Assembly (NCBI RefSeq): GCF_021261315.1
Contig: NZ_JAJSAX010000001.1
Coordinates: 620,001-684,000 of the forward strand
DNA: 64,000 nucleotides
Direction of reading: 5' to 3'
Source: Epilithonimonas sp. JDS
GTDB lineage: Bacteria > Bacteroidota > Bacteroidia > Flavobacteriales > Weeksellaceae
The notes beneath the pieces were generated by a model. The model was not told where the DNA came from and did not search any database. It worked only from the letters and a program-made list of their open reading frames with translations. Below, piece by piece: positions 1 to 9,255 of this stretch (position 1 is the stretch's first letter; each line of letters begins with the position of its first letter). The position numbers were made by a program, and so were the translations under genes.

Positions 1-1
1 A

Positions 2-238
2 CTTTTGGGATTATTTGCTTTTGGGATTCTGACGAAATTTACGATTGTAAAAAAGTATTCGATATTGGCTGTGACGCTACTTGCGCCGGTTTTGACTTAT
101 TTGATTAATCTTTATGTGACGAATAATACGGATTACAGAATTGGGGTGGAACTGATTATTCTGAATGGGTTTTTGACGTTTGTGGGATTGTGGTTGGTAA
201 GGTCTAAGAGGAAAATTGAAATTAAAGTTTCAGAGTAA
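2..238 (+). CDS. C-terminal end of a probable sodium:solute symporter (partial)
   Basis: The reading frame is open from the left edge of the window, so this is the 3' end of a longer gene and has no start here. About 78 residues are visible. They form two hydrophobic segments joined by a short polar loop (NNTDYRIG), followed by a basic cytoplasmic tail (VRSKRK). The pattern GLFAFG-L-TK followed by a helix, a conserved tyrosine/glycine step and LLNGxLTFxGL resembles the last two helices of SSS-family sodium/solute symporters of Bacteroidota. The substrate cannot be deduced from this fragment, and other multi-pass carriers remain possible. Confidence 0.55.
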   Translation, partial: LLGLFAFGILTKFTIVKKYSILAVTLLAPVLTYLINLYVTNNTDYRIGVELIILNGFLTFVGLWLVRSKRKIEIKVSE

Positions 239-249
239 TCTTTGATATT

Positions 250-767
250 ATGCTAACTAATATTTCAATACACGAAGATAATTATTATCAAGTTCAACTC
301 TTGCCATTTGAAAATATTGAATTTATCTTAAGTGAAACTGAAGAAATTATAGGATTTGAAAAAGAAAATTTTGACATTAATGGAAATGATAAAATCTTCG
401 TTAGAAAAAGACCCAATTTCCCTCTCATCTCTAAAAAAATTAAGTTTTCAGACCTACAAAAATTAATTGAACAAAATAATTTTGAGAAGATAGCAAATAT
501 CAATATTGGGTACGGAAACACCTTTAAAAAGTCTAGAACTTTTGGATACGGAACCAATATTGTGCAATCTTAATTGATTGTGATAATGAATTTGTAGAGA
601 ATATTTGGTTTCAATATTATTGGAATTCTCCCGAAATTGAGAAAGAAAAACTGAGTCATCTGCTAGTTCAAATAAATAAGCTTTGGAATCAAATCCTAAT
701 TGATTGGAATCAATGTATAATTGTTGAATTAACTAAAGACAATATCACCAAATACCTTTCAGATTAA
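250..767 (+). pseudogene. Unknown protein gene split by a frameshift
   Basis: An ATG at 250 opens 107 codons that stop at 573. A second frame is open from 537 and stops at 765-767 and has no start of its own. Its translation begins ...CAILIDCDNEFVENIW and is rich in the same Asn/Ile/Glu/Trp composition as the upstream part. Joined across a single shift between about 537 and 573 they give one protein of roughly 175-180 residues. I do not recognise the family. The second stop lies 2 nt before the ATG of the next gene, as expected for an intact gene in tandem. The break could be a real mutation or a sequencing error. Confidence 0.6.
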
Positions 768-769
768 AA

Positions 770-1183
770 ATGAAAACCCACACCACCAATTACACCAACA
801 CCTTAATAGAAATCGCAGAAGATTCTCCGGTTTCCAAAGCGGTGATTCCGGTGGTGAAAAGTGAGAAGAAAACGATTGCCAATTATCAATTCGAAAAGCT
901 TTCAAAACAACCTTTGAAATATACTTCCGACGAATTGTTATTTGAAATTTTTGCGGAACGAAATGATATTTCGCCTTCAGAAATTGAAGAGGAGAAACAG
1001 AAATTCTTTTCAAAAGGTCAAGCTTGTTTGCGGACTTCGCCTTTGGCAAAGAAAAATGGATTCGGGATTTTTCATAATGAAGATTCCAAAATCCAATTGA
1101 TTCCCGTTGAATCTGATGATTATCAAAAATTATTGGCGGATGATTCTGTGAAGAAAGTGAAGGCGATGAAATCTAAAAAGTGA
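770..1183 (+). CDS. DUF6157 family protein
   Basis: A 137-residue soluble protein with no signal peptide or membrane segment. The order of motifs is that of the DUF6157 family: HTTNYTNTLIEIAEDSPVS at the N terminus, KKTIANYQFE around residues 34-43, YTSDELLFEIFAERNDIS in the middle, and FFSKGQACLRTSPLAKKNGFG after it. The function of the family is not known to me. The charged lysine-rich tail (KKVKAMKSKK) is typical of a disordered C terminus. It starts 2 nt after the stop of the frameshifted gene and converges on the AraC regulator. Confidence 0.8.
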   Translation: MKTHTTNYTNTLIEIAEDSPVSKAVIPVVKSEKKTIANYQFEKLSKQPLKYTSDELLFEIFAERNDISPSEIEEEKQKFFSKGQACLRTSPLAKKNGFGIFHNEDSKIQLIPVESDDYQKLLADDSVKKVKAMKSKK

Positions 1184-1196
1184 TTTCATCATTTAT

Positions 1197-2042
1197 CTAA
1201 GCTAAACTCCGACTCTTATTTTTGTACGAACCCAGCGTTTTACTTTTTTTATTTTTGAAGTAATGCGACAAGTGGCTTTCGTCCGTAAAACCAAACTCAT
1301 AAGCGATTTGTTTGATGGTATTTTGTCCGGATTCCATTCGTCTTTCTATCAAAGCCATCCGATAATCATTGACGTAATCGCGATAAGAAACTTCGAAATT
1401 TCGTTTGAAGTAAGCACTGAAATAAGTCGGTGAAATATTGAAATGATAGGCGATATTTTTGATTCGAATCGTCTCCGGCTGGTAGATATTCTGATGAATG
1501 TACGAAATCACATCTTCCTTATTTTGAAGTCCAACATCCAACCTGATGTCCATCTTTGAAGTCGCTTCTTTAATCAATCCGAAAATTGAAAGGATTTGAT
1601 AAAAAACAATCGGCGATGTGGAAACATCTTTTCTGCAGTTGTAGGACAAAATATTTTCAATCGTCTTTTTCAGAATCGTCTTGCAAGGTTCGGAAAAGAT
1701 GAGTTTTTTCTCTTTCAGGATTTGTTTCCGCATCACATTTTCCGGAGAATTCATCGCAAAAGAATCGGGAGAAAGATGCTTGTTTCCTTTAAAATAGTCA
1801 TCCGTGAACTTGATGAAAATCAACCTCGAATATTTATTGTACTCGAAATAATGCTGATCGTCTGGCGAAATCAGGAAAAGGTCGCCACATTTGTAAGGCA
1901 AAATAATGTTGTTGATGTGATGATTACCATTTCCTTTCATAACATAAATCATCTCATAATAAGTATGGCTGTGCGACGGATGACCAAACTCCTCACCTTC
2001 CAAATCACTTATCACCAAAGACTCAAACTGCAGTTTTTTCAC
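1197..2042 (-). CDS. AraC-family transcriptional regulator (cupin sensor)
   Basis: A 281-residue DNA-binding regulator. The N-terminal half is a cupin-like ligand pocket with HPSHSHTYYEMIYVMKG at residues 21-37, then GDLFLISPDDQHYFE. The C-terminal ~100 residues hold two helix-turn-helix motifs of the AraC/XylS type: NIAYHFNISPTYFSAYFKR and QIAYEFGFTDESHLSHYFKN. It is divergent from the ten-gene operon starting at 2243, with a 200-bp AT-rich gap between them. By position it is the likely regulator of that operon, responding to a small molecule bound by the cupin domain. The inducer is unknown. Confidence 0.9.
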   Translation of the reverse strand: MKKLQFESLVISDLEGEEFGHPSHSHTYYEMIYVMKGNGNHHINNIILPYKCGDLFLISPDDQHYFEYNKYSRLIFIKFTDDYFKGNKHLSPDSFAMNSPENVMRKQILKEKKLIFSEPCKTILKKTIENILSYNCRKDVSTSPIVFYQILSIFGLIKEATSKMDIRLDVGLQNKEDVISYIHQNIYQPETIRIKNIAYHFNISPTYFSAYFKRNFEVSYRDYVNDYRMALIERRMESGQNTIKQIAYEFGFTDESHLSHYFKNKKSKTLGSYKNKSRSLA

Positions 2043-2242
2043 AATATTAAATAAATTTTAAATTTGTTATGATAGGATAAATCTACAATTATTTAAATTA
2101 ATTCTACAAGCTAAAATTTTTATTTTTTTTCAACATTTGTAATGGCTTTGCGGGGCATAATAATTGTTCCCTCGATAACATTCACTTTCAGAATCCTTTT
2201 TTAATTCTTAAAATATTCTGAAACACCAAAAATCTTAGCATT

Positions 2243-3586
2243 ATGAAATATTGGAAAATAATTACCGTCTTATCTTTTTTCATCATTAATTTTTCTTTCG
2301 GGCAAAATAGTTTAATCATAGAAAACGTCCGGCTCATCGATGGAAACGGCGGAAATCCAATAGAAAATACGAGCATTCTCATTAAGAATAATAAGATTTC
2401 CAAAATCGGGAAAACAATTTCTGACAAAACTGCAAAACGGATTAATTTAAAAGGCAAAACAATCATTCCAGCCTTAATTTCTGCCCATTCCCACGTTGGA
2501 ACTTTGAAAGGAAAAACCACAGTTCCCGAAAATTACACTGAAGAAAATATCCTTGCTCAACTCAGAAAATATCAGGATTACGGCGTTCTCAACGTAATGT
2601 CGATGGGAACCGACCGACCTTTGTTGTTTGAAAGCGGATTGAGGGAAAAGTCTGCGAAAGGCGAACTTGACGGCGCAAGAATACATTCTGCAGGTTATGG
2701 ATTTGGTGTGACCGACGGCGCTCCACCACTCGATTTTGCAATGGACAAAGTTTTCCGACCAAGTTCTGTGAATCAAATTCCGGCTCAAATGGACAGTTTG
2801 AAAAACATCAATGCAGAATTGGTGAAAATCTGGGTAGATGATTTTAATGGAAAATTCAAGAAAAAAATTAGTCCTGAGATTTACAAAGCCATCATCACAG
2901 AAGCGCACAAAAGAAATCTGAGAGTTGCAGCGCACGTTTATTATCTCTCGGATTTGAAACAACTGGTTGAAGACGGCATCGATGTCATCGGCCACAGCGT
3001 GAGAAGCGAAGTAATTGATGATGCGACTTTGGCAAAAATGAAAGCTCAAAATATCATTTACATTCCTACTCTTTCGCTTGACGAATATGCTTACGTATAC
3101 GCCAAAAAACCGGAATGGGTCGATAATGACTTCTTCAAAAAATCATTAGAACCGGGCGTTTACGAAATGATAACTTCTGAGAAATATCAAAACGAAATAA
3201 AAAATTCTCCCAATTACAATCTAAATATCAAAGCTTTTGAAACCGCGAAACAGAATCTGAAAAAAGTTTACGATTCCGGAATTCTGGTAGCGATGGGAAC
3301 AGACAGCGGCGCAATGCCTTTGCGAGCTCAGGGATTTTCAGAGCATTTGGAATTACAGTTGATGACGGAATCTGGATTGACGCCAATTCAGGCTATTACA
3401 GTTGCTACCAAAAACTCAGCGAAAGCTTTGAAGATTGATAAAGATTTTGGAACAATTGAAGTTGGGAGGACGGCTGATTTTATTATTTTAAATTCAAATC
3501 CTATAGAGAATATTAAAAATACTAGAGATATATTTTCAATTTATAAAGCGGGGAAGGAAGTGAGCAAAGGACCTTTAACAAAATAA
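2243..3586 (+). CDS. Secreted amidohydrolase-family metal-dependent hydrolase
   Basis: 447 residues with a cleavable signal peptide (MKYWKIITVLSFFIINFSFG/Q). It is an imidazolonepropionase-like amidohydrolase with the expected metal ligands: H82 and H84 (SAHSHVG), a likely carbamylated K195 (ELVKIW), H231 (AAHVYY), H251 (IGHSVR) and D354 (MGTDSGAM). The C-terminal strand region GTIEVGRTADFIILNSNP is the typical domain closure. It probably hydrolyses a cyclic or linear amide/peptide-like substrate in the periplasm. It is the first gene of the operon that continues to 11195; the next start is 9 nt downstream. The substrate is not predictable from sequence alone. Confidence 0.9.
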   Translation: MKYWKIITVLSFFIINFSFGQNSLIIENVRLIDGNGGNPIENTSILIKNNKISKIGKTISDKTAKRINLKGKTIIPALISAHSHVGTLKGKTTVPENYTEENILAQLRKYQDYGVLNVMSMGTDRPLLFESGLREKSAKGELDGARIHSAGYGFGVTDGAPPLDFAMDKVFRPSSVNQIPAQMDSLKNINAELVKIWVDDFNGKFKKKISPEIYKAIITEAHKRNLRVAAHVYYLSDLKQLVEDGIDVIGHSVRSEVIDDATLAKMKAQNIIYIPTLSLDEYAYVYAKKPEWVDNDFFKKSLEPGVYEMITSEKYQNEIKNSPNYNLNIKAFETAKQNLKKVYDSGILVAMGTDSGAMPLRAQGFSEHLELQLMTESGLTPIQAITVATKNSAKALKIDKDFGTIEVGRTADFIILNSNPIENIKNTRDIFSIYKAGKEVSKGPLTK

Positions 3587-3595
3587 AAATTAAAA

Positions 3596-4579
3596 ATGGA
3601 ATATAGAAAATTAGGACACAGCGATTTAGAAGTTTCAGCAATCACCTTCGGAGCGTGGGCAGCCGGCGGTTGGATGTGGGGAAGCACGGACAGAAATGAA
3701 GCCATCGAGGCCATCAAAGCTTCTTATGATGTCGGCGTAACGTCTATTGACACTGCGCCCATCTACGGACAAGGAACGAGCGAAGAAATTGTGGGCGAAG
3801 CGATTAAGGATATTTCTCGAGACAAAGTTCAAATCCTTACAAAGTTTGGAATGCGCTGGGATTTGGACAAGGGAACTTTGGCAATGAACAGCAAAAATAA
3901 CGACGGAAATGATATCGACATTTACAAATATGCCGGAAAAGAAAGCATAATTTATGAATGCGAGCAAAGTTTGAAACGACTTGGAACAGATTACATCGAC
4001 CTTTACCAAATCCATTGGCCAGATGTCACAACACCAATTGATGAAACTTTCGAAGCGGTTTCAAGATTGATTGAGCAAGGAAAAGTCCGTTTTGCTGGCG
4101 TTTGCAATTATGATGCACAACAAATGGCTGAGGCTGAGAAAACGTTGAAATTGGTTTCAAATCAGATTCCCTTCAGTATGGTGAATCGTGGGATTGAGGA
4201 CGAAACCGTTCCTTATTGCATCGAAAATAACAAATCGATTTTGGCTTACAGTCCTTTAGAAAGAGGATTGTTGACTGGAAAAATTACTTCAGATTACAAA
4301 TTTCAAAATGGCGACCACAGAGCTGGACATCCTCATTTCCAACCAGATTTTATCAAGAAAACCAATGAACTTCTCAACAAAATCAAACCGATTGCTGACG
4401 AGCATAATGCAACGCTTGGACAATTGGTTCTGCGTTGGACGATTGAAAGACCTGGAATTACGATTGCTTTGGCTGGCGCAAGAAATGCAGAACAAGCCGT
4501 TCAAAATGCAAAAGCGATGGACATTAATCTTACAAAAGAAGAATTACAGACCATCGATGAACTTGTCAATGCTTTTTAA
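3596..4579 (+). CDS. Aldo/keto reductase 1 (cytosolic)
   Basis: 327 residues, NADPH-dependent oxidoreductase of the AKR (beta/alpha)8 barrel family. The catalytic tetrad is complete: D52, Y57 (IDTAPIYGQG), K83 (LTKFGM) and H140 (YQIHWP). The cofactor-binding end is also present (SILAYSPLERGLLTGK, IALAGARNAEQAVQNAKAMD). It has no signal peptide. It is one of three AKRs in this operon; the others at 4619 and 8308 belong to different AKR subgroups, so this is not a recent tandem duplication. It probably reduces an aldehyde or keto-sugar. Confidence 0.93.
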   Translation: MEYRKLGHSDLEVSAITFGAWAAGGWMWGSTDRNEAIEAIKASYDVGVTSIDTAPIYGQGTSEEIVGEAIKDISRDKVQILTKFGMRWDLDKGTLAMNSKNNDGNDIDIYKYAGKESIIYECEQSLKRLGTDYIDLYQIHWPDVTTPIDETFEAVSRLIEQGKVRFAGVCNYDAQQMAEAEKTLKLVSNQIPFSMVNRGIEDETVPYCIENNKSILAYSPLERGLLTGKITSDYKFQNGDHRAGHPHFQPDFIKKTNELLNKIKPIADEHNATLGQLVLRWTIERPGITIALAGARNAEQAVQNAKAMDINLTKEELQTIDELVNAF

Positions 4580-4618
4580 GCTTTAAAATAAAATCACCAA
4601 TCACAAAATATTAAAAAA

Positions 4619-5740
4619 ATGGAAAGACGAACATTTATTAAAAACAGCGGACTGGCTGCTGCAGGATTAATGGCTTCATCTGCCTTTCCCACATTTGCAT
4701 CACAATTATTAAAAGGAAACATTATGGAACAGTTCGACAATTCAAATCAGAATAAAAGATTCAGACCAAAAAACAAATCCGGTTTCGGCGGAGTCGCTTT
4801 GGGAAATGGTTTTAACATCAATCCGGACATCGAATGTTTACAATCGATAGAAGCCGCCTGGAATGCAGGAGTTCGTTATTTTGACACGTCGCCGTGGTAC
4901 GGTTTGGGACTCAGCGAGCACAGAATGGGATTGTTTTTGAAAGATAAAAAGCGCGATGAATTCACACTTTCCACAAAAATGGGAAGAATTCTGAAACCGC
5001 ACGATGATTTCAAATTGGATGGACTTTGGAAAGGAAAACTTAATTTTTCTTATGAATATGATTACTCCGCAGCTGGCGCCAGAAAAAGCGTTGAAGACAG
5101 TTTGCAGCGTTTAGGCGTTGCTTCATTGGACGTTGTTTTCATCCACGACCTTTCTCCTGACAACAAAGATATGAAGGGCGATTGGGTCAAATATTTTGAT
5201 ATTGCTGCGAAAGGCGCAATGCCAGAACTCATCAAAATGCGTGAGGAAGGCCTGATAAAAGGTTGGGGATTTGGTGTCAACACCATCGAACCGATTTTGA
5301 AGGCCATCGAAGTTTCGGACCCTGATATTTTCCTTTCTGCCTGTCAGTATTCACTAATTCATCATTCCGATGACCTCAACAAAGTTTTCCCGAAAGCGGC
5401 CGAAAAAGACATTTCGATTGTTGTCGGCGCTCCGCTGTGTGCTGGTTTTCTTTCTGGTAAGGACAGATATCTGTACAATGGCGATTTCCCGAATGGTGTC
5501 AAAGAAAAATTAGCAGCTTTGAAAAGAGTTGCTGACAATCATAAAGTAGATTTGAGAACGGCAGCACTTCAATTTGCAGCGGCACCGGATGTGGTTTCAG
5601 GCGTGATTCCTGGTGTGCATACGGTGAAGCAGGCTGAGGAAAATGCGGCGTCATTCAAAGCAAAAATTCCGGCTGATTTCTGGGCAGAACTGAAAAAAGA
5701 AAAATTAATCGAAGCCAATGCGCCAGTTCCAAAAGCTTAA
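4619..5740 (+). CDS. Aldo/keto reductase 2 with twin-arginine signal
   Basis: 373 residues. The N terminus MERRTFIKNSGLAAAGLMAS has a twin-arginine (RRTFIK) export signal followed by a hydrophobic stretch and an ASQ-type cleavage region, so the enzyme is probably exported folded with its cofactor. The AKR tetrad is D89, Y94 (FDTSPWYG), K120 (STKMGR) and H176 (FIHDLS). The overall pattern (PWYGLGLSEHRMG, SVEDSLQRLG) places it near D-threo-aldose 1-dehydrogenase/pyridoxal dehydrogenase-like AKRs. An internal methionine at residue 36 could start a cytosolic form. It ends 3 nt before the DUF3861 gene. Confidence 0.9.
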   Translation: MERRTFIKNSGLAAAGLMASSAFPTFASQLLKGNIMEQFDNSNQNKRFRPKNKSGFGGVALGNGFNINPDIECLQSIEAAWNAGVRYFDTSPWYGLGLSEHRMGLFLKDKKRDEFTLSTKMGRILKPHDDFKLDGLWKGKLNFSYEYDYSAAGARKSVEDSLQRLGVASLDVVFIHDLSPDNKDMKGDWVKYFDIAAKGAMPELIKMREEGLIKGWGFGVNTIEPILKAIEVSDPDIFLSACQYSLIHHSDDLNKVFPKAAEKDISIVVGAPLCAGFLSGKDRYLYNGDFPNGVKEKLAALKRVADNHKVDLRTAALQFAAAPDVVSGVIPGVHTVKQAEENAASFKAKIPADFWAELKKEKLIEANAPVPKA

Positions 5741-5743
5741 ATA

Positions 5744-6034
5744 ATGGAAAAAAGAAACAACACCTATCAATTAGATTTAAAAGAACTTAAACTCAAAGAC
5801 GGTTCTGAAGGCACAAAAAATTTAAGTCTAGAATTTGATAACCACGATGATATTTTCAACATTATTGAGGTCATTAAATCAAAGAAAATTTTTGATGATG
5901 AAAATACGGTGACCGAATTTGCTTTAGGTTTAAAACTATTTACCGAAGTGATGTTGAAAAACAAGCAACATCCATTGTTTAAGGAGTTAAGACCTGCGAT
6001 AATGGAATTTATGAAAAAGTTAAAAAGTCAGTAA
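5744..6034 (+). CDS. DUF3861 family protein
   Basis: A 96-residue soluble protein. The sequence follows the DUF3861 pattern: a beta-strand start (YQLDLKELKLKDGS), then LEFDNHDDIFNIIEVIKSKKIFD, then EFALGLKLFTEVMLKNKQHPLF and a final FMKKLK. The biochemical role of the family is unknown. It begins 3 nt after the exported aldo/keto reductase and 14 nt before the dehydrogenase gene, so it is translated as part of the operon. Confidence 0.88.
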   Translation: MEKRNNTYQLDLKELKLKDGSEGTKNLSLEFDNHDDIFNIIEVIKSKKIFDDENTVTEFALGLKLFTEVMLKNKQHPLFKELRPAIMEFMKKLKSQ

Positions 6035-6048
6035 TTAATTTTAAAACA

Positions 6049-6894
6049 ATGAGTTCAGAAAAAATAGGATTTATAGGTCTTGGAAATATGGGCCATCCGA
6101 TGGCGAAAAATCTCGAGAAAGCTGGATTTGATTTATCCGTTTTCAATAGAACCATCGAAAAAGCAGAAGACTTCAAAGACCAATCAAACATTGCTGAAAG
6201 TATCAGCGAACTGGTTGAAAACAGCGACATCATCTTCACCATTCTTACAAATGATAATGCGGTAAAAGCGGTTTATGAAGAGATTTTATCGCTTGATATT
6301 ACAGGAAAATTATTCATTGATATGAGTACAATTTCGCCGGAAGTCTCCAGTGAGATTGCAAAAGCTTTAAAAATAAAAGAAGCTTCCCTTCTGGACGCGC
6401 CAGTTGCCGGTAGCACAAAACCAGCTACAGACGGAACATTGATTATAATGGTTGGCGGCGATGAAAAAGATGTGAAACGTGCTGAACCATATTTGGAGAA
6501 ATTAGGAAAGAGCATCAAACATTTGGGAGAAAATGGAAAAGGCTTGGCAGCGAAACTATCGGTCAATTACTTTATAGCAACCATTTATCAAGGTTTGGCA
6601 GAGACGGTTTTATTTTCAGAATCTCAGGGAATCAATCGTTCGGATATGCTTGACATCATTAATGAAAGTGCCAGCGGAAGTGGCGCTACGAAGGTGAAAA
6701 CGCCTCTGTTGACGGAAGAAAACTATGCACCGACATTTGCTTTGGATTTGATGTTAAAAGATATTTTGCTTGCTAAAGATGCAGGCGCCGATTTTCCTTT
6801 AACAAAGACTTTGATAGAAACTTATCAATCAGCCAATGACGCAGGTTTTGGGAAAGACGACGTGATTGGAATTATCAATTACCTAAAAAAATAA
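6049..6894 (+). CDS. NAD(P)-dependent beta-hydroxyacid dehydrogenase (HIBADH family)
   Basis: 281 residues of the 3-hydroxyisobutyrate/tartronate-semialdehyde dehydrogenase family. A Rossmann nucleotide-binding loop GFIGLGNMGHPMAK occupies residues 7-20. The substrate-binding loop DAPVAGSTKPATDGTL spans 116-131. The catalytic lysine is K169 with N173 in GKGLAAKLSVN. Family members oxidise small beta-hydroxyacids or reduce semialdehydes. The C-terminal all-helical domain is complete, and the length is normal. It is separated by 4 nt from the DoxX gene. Confidence 0.9.
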   Translation: MSSEKIGFIGLGNMGHPMAKNLEKAGFDLSVFNRTIEKAEDFKDQSNIAESISELVENSDIIFTILTNDNAVKAVYEEILSLDITGKLFIDMSTISPEVSSEIAKALKIKEASLLDAPVAGSTKPATDGTLIIMVGGDEKDVKRAEPYLEKLGKSIKHLGENGKGLAAKLSVNYFIATIYQGLAETVLFSESQGINRSDMLDIINESASGSGATKVKTPLLTEENYAPTFALDLMLKDILLAKDAGADFPLTKTLIETYQSANDAGFGKDDVIGIINYLKK

Positions 6895-6898
6895 ACCG

Positions 6899-7285
6899 AT
6901 GAAAGACTTCAAAACCACCTATTTCTTTTTACGATTGCCCATCGCGCTTTCCATTTTTGGTCACGGCTTAGTAAGATTGCCAAAGTTGCAAATCTTCACG
7001 GAAGGAATGGTAAAATCGATGGAGAAATCAGCAATTCCTGAGAGTTTGCTGACGCCTTTTGGGTACTTCATTCCAATTGCAGAATTTCTGATTGGATTGG
7101 CTTTATTAATTGGCTATCAAACCAAATACGCCATTTATGCTGGCTTGGCGTTGATGGGACTTTTGGTTTTGGGAAGTGCTTCTGTGGAAAATTGGAGCGC
7201 GATTGAAGCGCAATTGGTACATTCGATTTATTTGGGTGGATTGCTTTGGTATTGGGAAAGATATAGAGGAGCTTCAACTCATTAA
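6899..7285 (+). CDS. DoxX-family inner membrane protein
   Basis: 128 residues with four predicted membrane segments. The first helix contains the family hallmark RLPIALSIFGHGLVRLPKL, and the second the GYFIPIAEFLIGLALLIG stretch seen in DoxX proteins. Members are linked to thiosulfate:quinone oxidoreductase or to oxidative-stress membrane complexes, but most, like this one, have no proven role. Being inside an operon rich in oxidoreductases, it may pass electrons or assist a membrane step; that is inference. Confidence 0.85.
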   Translation: MKDFKTTYFFLRLPIALSIFGHGLVRLPKLQIFTEGMVKSMEKSAIPESLLTPFGYFIPIAEFLIGLALLIGYQTKYAIYAGLALMGLLVLGSASVENWSAIEAQLVHSIYLGGLLWYWERYRGASTH

Positions 7286-7302
7286 TTATAAAAAATTAAA
7301 TT

Positions 7303-8295
7303 ATGAAATTAATAAAAATAATAACTTTTCTGATTTTATCAATCAATTTATCCGCTCAGGCAAATCGGCCGGTTTTGGATATTATGTTGACAAATTATGA
7401 ATATCCATACAAAGTCAGTTTTCTGAATTTGAAAAGTCAAAATCAGGATTTGAAAATGGCTTATATGGACATCAAACCTAATAAAGCCAATGGAAAAACC
7501 GTAGTTCTGCTTCACGGCAAAAATTTTAACGGTGCGTATTGGAAAACGACGGTTGAAGCTTTGACGAAAGATGGATTTCGGGTAATTGTTCCAGACCAAA
7601 TCGGTTTCGGAAAATCATCAAAACCAATTGATTATCAATTCACATTTCAGCAATTTGCTCATAATACGAAAGCTGTTTTGGATGAATTAAAAATCGATAA
7701 AATTTATCTTCTCGGACATTCGATGGGCGGAATGGTGGCGACAAGATTTTCATTGATGTACCCAGAAAAGGTTGAGAAATTAATCCTCGAAAACCCAATC
7801 GGACTGGAAGATTGGAAACTGGTTGCGCCTTACACTTCCATCGATAAAAATTACGAAACAGAACTGAAAGCTGATTACGAATCAACAAAAAAATATCAAA
7901 ACGGGTTTTATTACGACAACAAATGGAAACCGGAATATGACGAATGGGTTTATCTTTTGACAGCCTGGACAAAAGCGCCAGATTATCCAAAAGTAGCTTT
8001 AATAAACGCTAAAACTTCTGATATGATTTTCACACAACCCGTGGTTTATGAATTTCAAAACTTGAATGTTCCAACTTTATTAATTATCGGAACGCGAGAC
8101 AGAACTGCGATTGGAAAAAACAATGTGAAAGACCCAAAAATAGCTGAAACGATGGGACGATACGACCTATTGGGAATAGCTACTCAACAAAAAATAAAAG
8201 GTTCGAAACTGGTGGAAATCGACAACGTTGGACATTTGCCACACATCGAGGTTTTTGACCAATTCATCAAACCTGTGAAAGAATTTTTAAAATAA
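7303..8295 (+). CDS. Secreted alpha/beta hydrolase
   Basis: 330 residues with a signal peptide (MKLIKIITFLILSINLSAQA). It has the alpha/beta hydrolase fold with an oxyanion HG at 71-72 (VVLLHGKNF), nucleophile S140 in GHSMGG, acid D266 (GTRDRT) and base H311 (NVGHLPH). The substrate class (ester, lactone or C-C bond) cannot be assigned. Export, like that of the amidohydrolase, the DLH-like protein and the Tat-type reductase in the same operon, suggests a pathway that is at least partly periplasmic. Confidence 0.9.
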   Translation: MKLIKIITFLILSINLSAQANRPVLDIMLTNYEYPYKVSFLNLKSQNQDLKMAYMDIKPNKANGKTVVLLHGKNFNGAYWKTTVEALTKDGFRVIVPDQIGFGKSSKPIDYQFTFQQFAHNTKAVLDELKIDKIYLLGHSMGGMVATRFSLMYPEKVEKLILENPIGLEDWKLVAPYTSIDKNYETELKADYESTKKYQNGFYYDNKWKPEYDEWVYLLTAWTKAPDYPKVALINAKTSDMIFTQPVVYEFQNLNVPTLLIIGTRDRTAIGKNNVKDPKIAETMGRYDLLGIATQQKIKGSKLVEIDNVGHLPHIEVFDQFIKPVKEFLK

Positions 8296-8307
8296 TAAAT
8301 TATCAAA

Positions 8308-9252
8308 ATGAAAAAAGTAACTATTAAAAATACAGACTTAGAAATTGCGCCTATCAACTTTGGAGGAAACGTTTTTGGATGGACTTTGGATGAGAAAGAA
8401 TCGTTCGATATTCTGAATAAATTCGAAGAAGGAGGATTCAATTTCATCGATACAGCCGACACTTATTCTTGGTGGGTGAACGGAAAAGGCGGACAATCCG
8501 AGGAAATCATCGGAAAATGGATGAAGGATAAAAAGAACAGACAAGACATCGTTCTCGCTACAAAAGTAGGTTCAGAAACCAAAGAACACGGCTTCGACAT
8601 CAGCAAAAAATACATCCTGAAATCTGTGGACGAATCTCTCAAACGTCTTGGGACAGACCACATCGATTTGTATTACACACATTTTGATGACAAAGTAACG
8701 CCGGTTGAAGAAACGCTTTCTGCTTACGACGAAATCATCAAAGCAGGAAAAGTAAGATACATCGGCGCTTCGAATATTTCCCCAGAAAGATTGATTGAAT
8801 CTTTTGAAGTCGCTGAGAAAAATAATTTGCCAAAATATGTTGCACTTCAACCTCATTACAATTTGGTGGAAAGAGAAAAATTCGAAACGGAATACGCATC
8901 ATTGGTTGAAAAATATGGATTGAGCGCTTTTCCTTATTGGTCTTTGGCCGCAGGATTCTTAACTGGAAAATACAGAACCGAAGAAGATTTTGAGAAAACA
9001 ACCCGAGGCGCTGGCATCAAGAAATATTTTGATGACAAAGGAAAATCAGTTTTGAGCGCGCTTGACAAAGTTTCCGAAAAACATCAATCTCAACCTGCAA
9101 CTGTGGCGTTGGCTTGGCTCTTAGCAAATCCGTTAATCACTGCGCCAATCGTAAGTGCGACGAGCGAAAGACAGTTGCAAACCATTTTCGACGCGCCAAA
9201 ATTGAGTTTAGATTCCGAAGATTTGGAAATCCTTAACCAAGCTTCGAAATAA
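8308..9252 (+). CDS. Aldo/keto reductase 3 (cytosolic)
   Basis: 314 residues, full AKR tetrad D48, Y53 (FIDTADTYSWW), K86 (LATKVGSE) and H125 (YYTHFDD). The stretches KVRYIGASNISPERL and FPYWSLAAGFLTGKYR are characteristic of the YajO/general-stress subgroup. It has no signal peptide. It lies between the hydrolase (12 nt) and the MFS transporter (3 nt) in the operon. Confidence 0.93.
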   Translation: MKKVTIKNTDLEIAPINFGGNVFGWTLDEKESFDILNKFEEGGFNFIDTADTYSWWVNGKGGQSEEIIGKWMKDKKNRQDIVLATKVGSETKEHGFDISKKYILKSVDESLKRLGTDHIDLYYTHFDDKVTPVEETLSAYDEIIKAGKVRYIGASNISPERLIESFEVAEKNNLPKYVALQPHYNLVEREKFETEYASLVEKYGLSAFPYWSLAAGFLTGKYRTEEDFEKTTRGAGIKKYFDDKGKSVLSALDKVSEKHQSQPATVALAWLLANPLITAPIVSATSERQLQTIFDAPKLSLDSEDLEILNQASK

Positions 9253-9255
9253 GCG

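Noticed and set aside
2474-3049. 191-aa minus-strand frame
   Set aside because: Antisense shadow of the amidohydrolase, which has all metal ligands.
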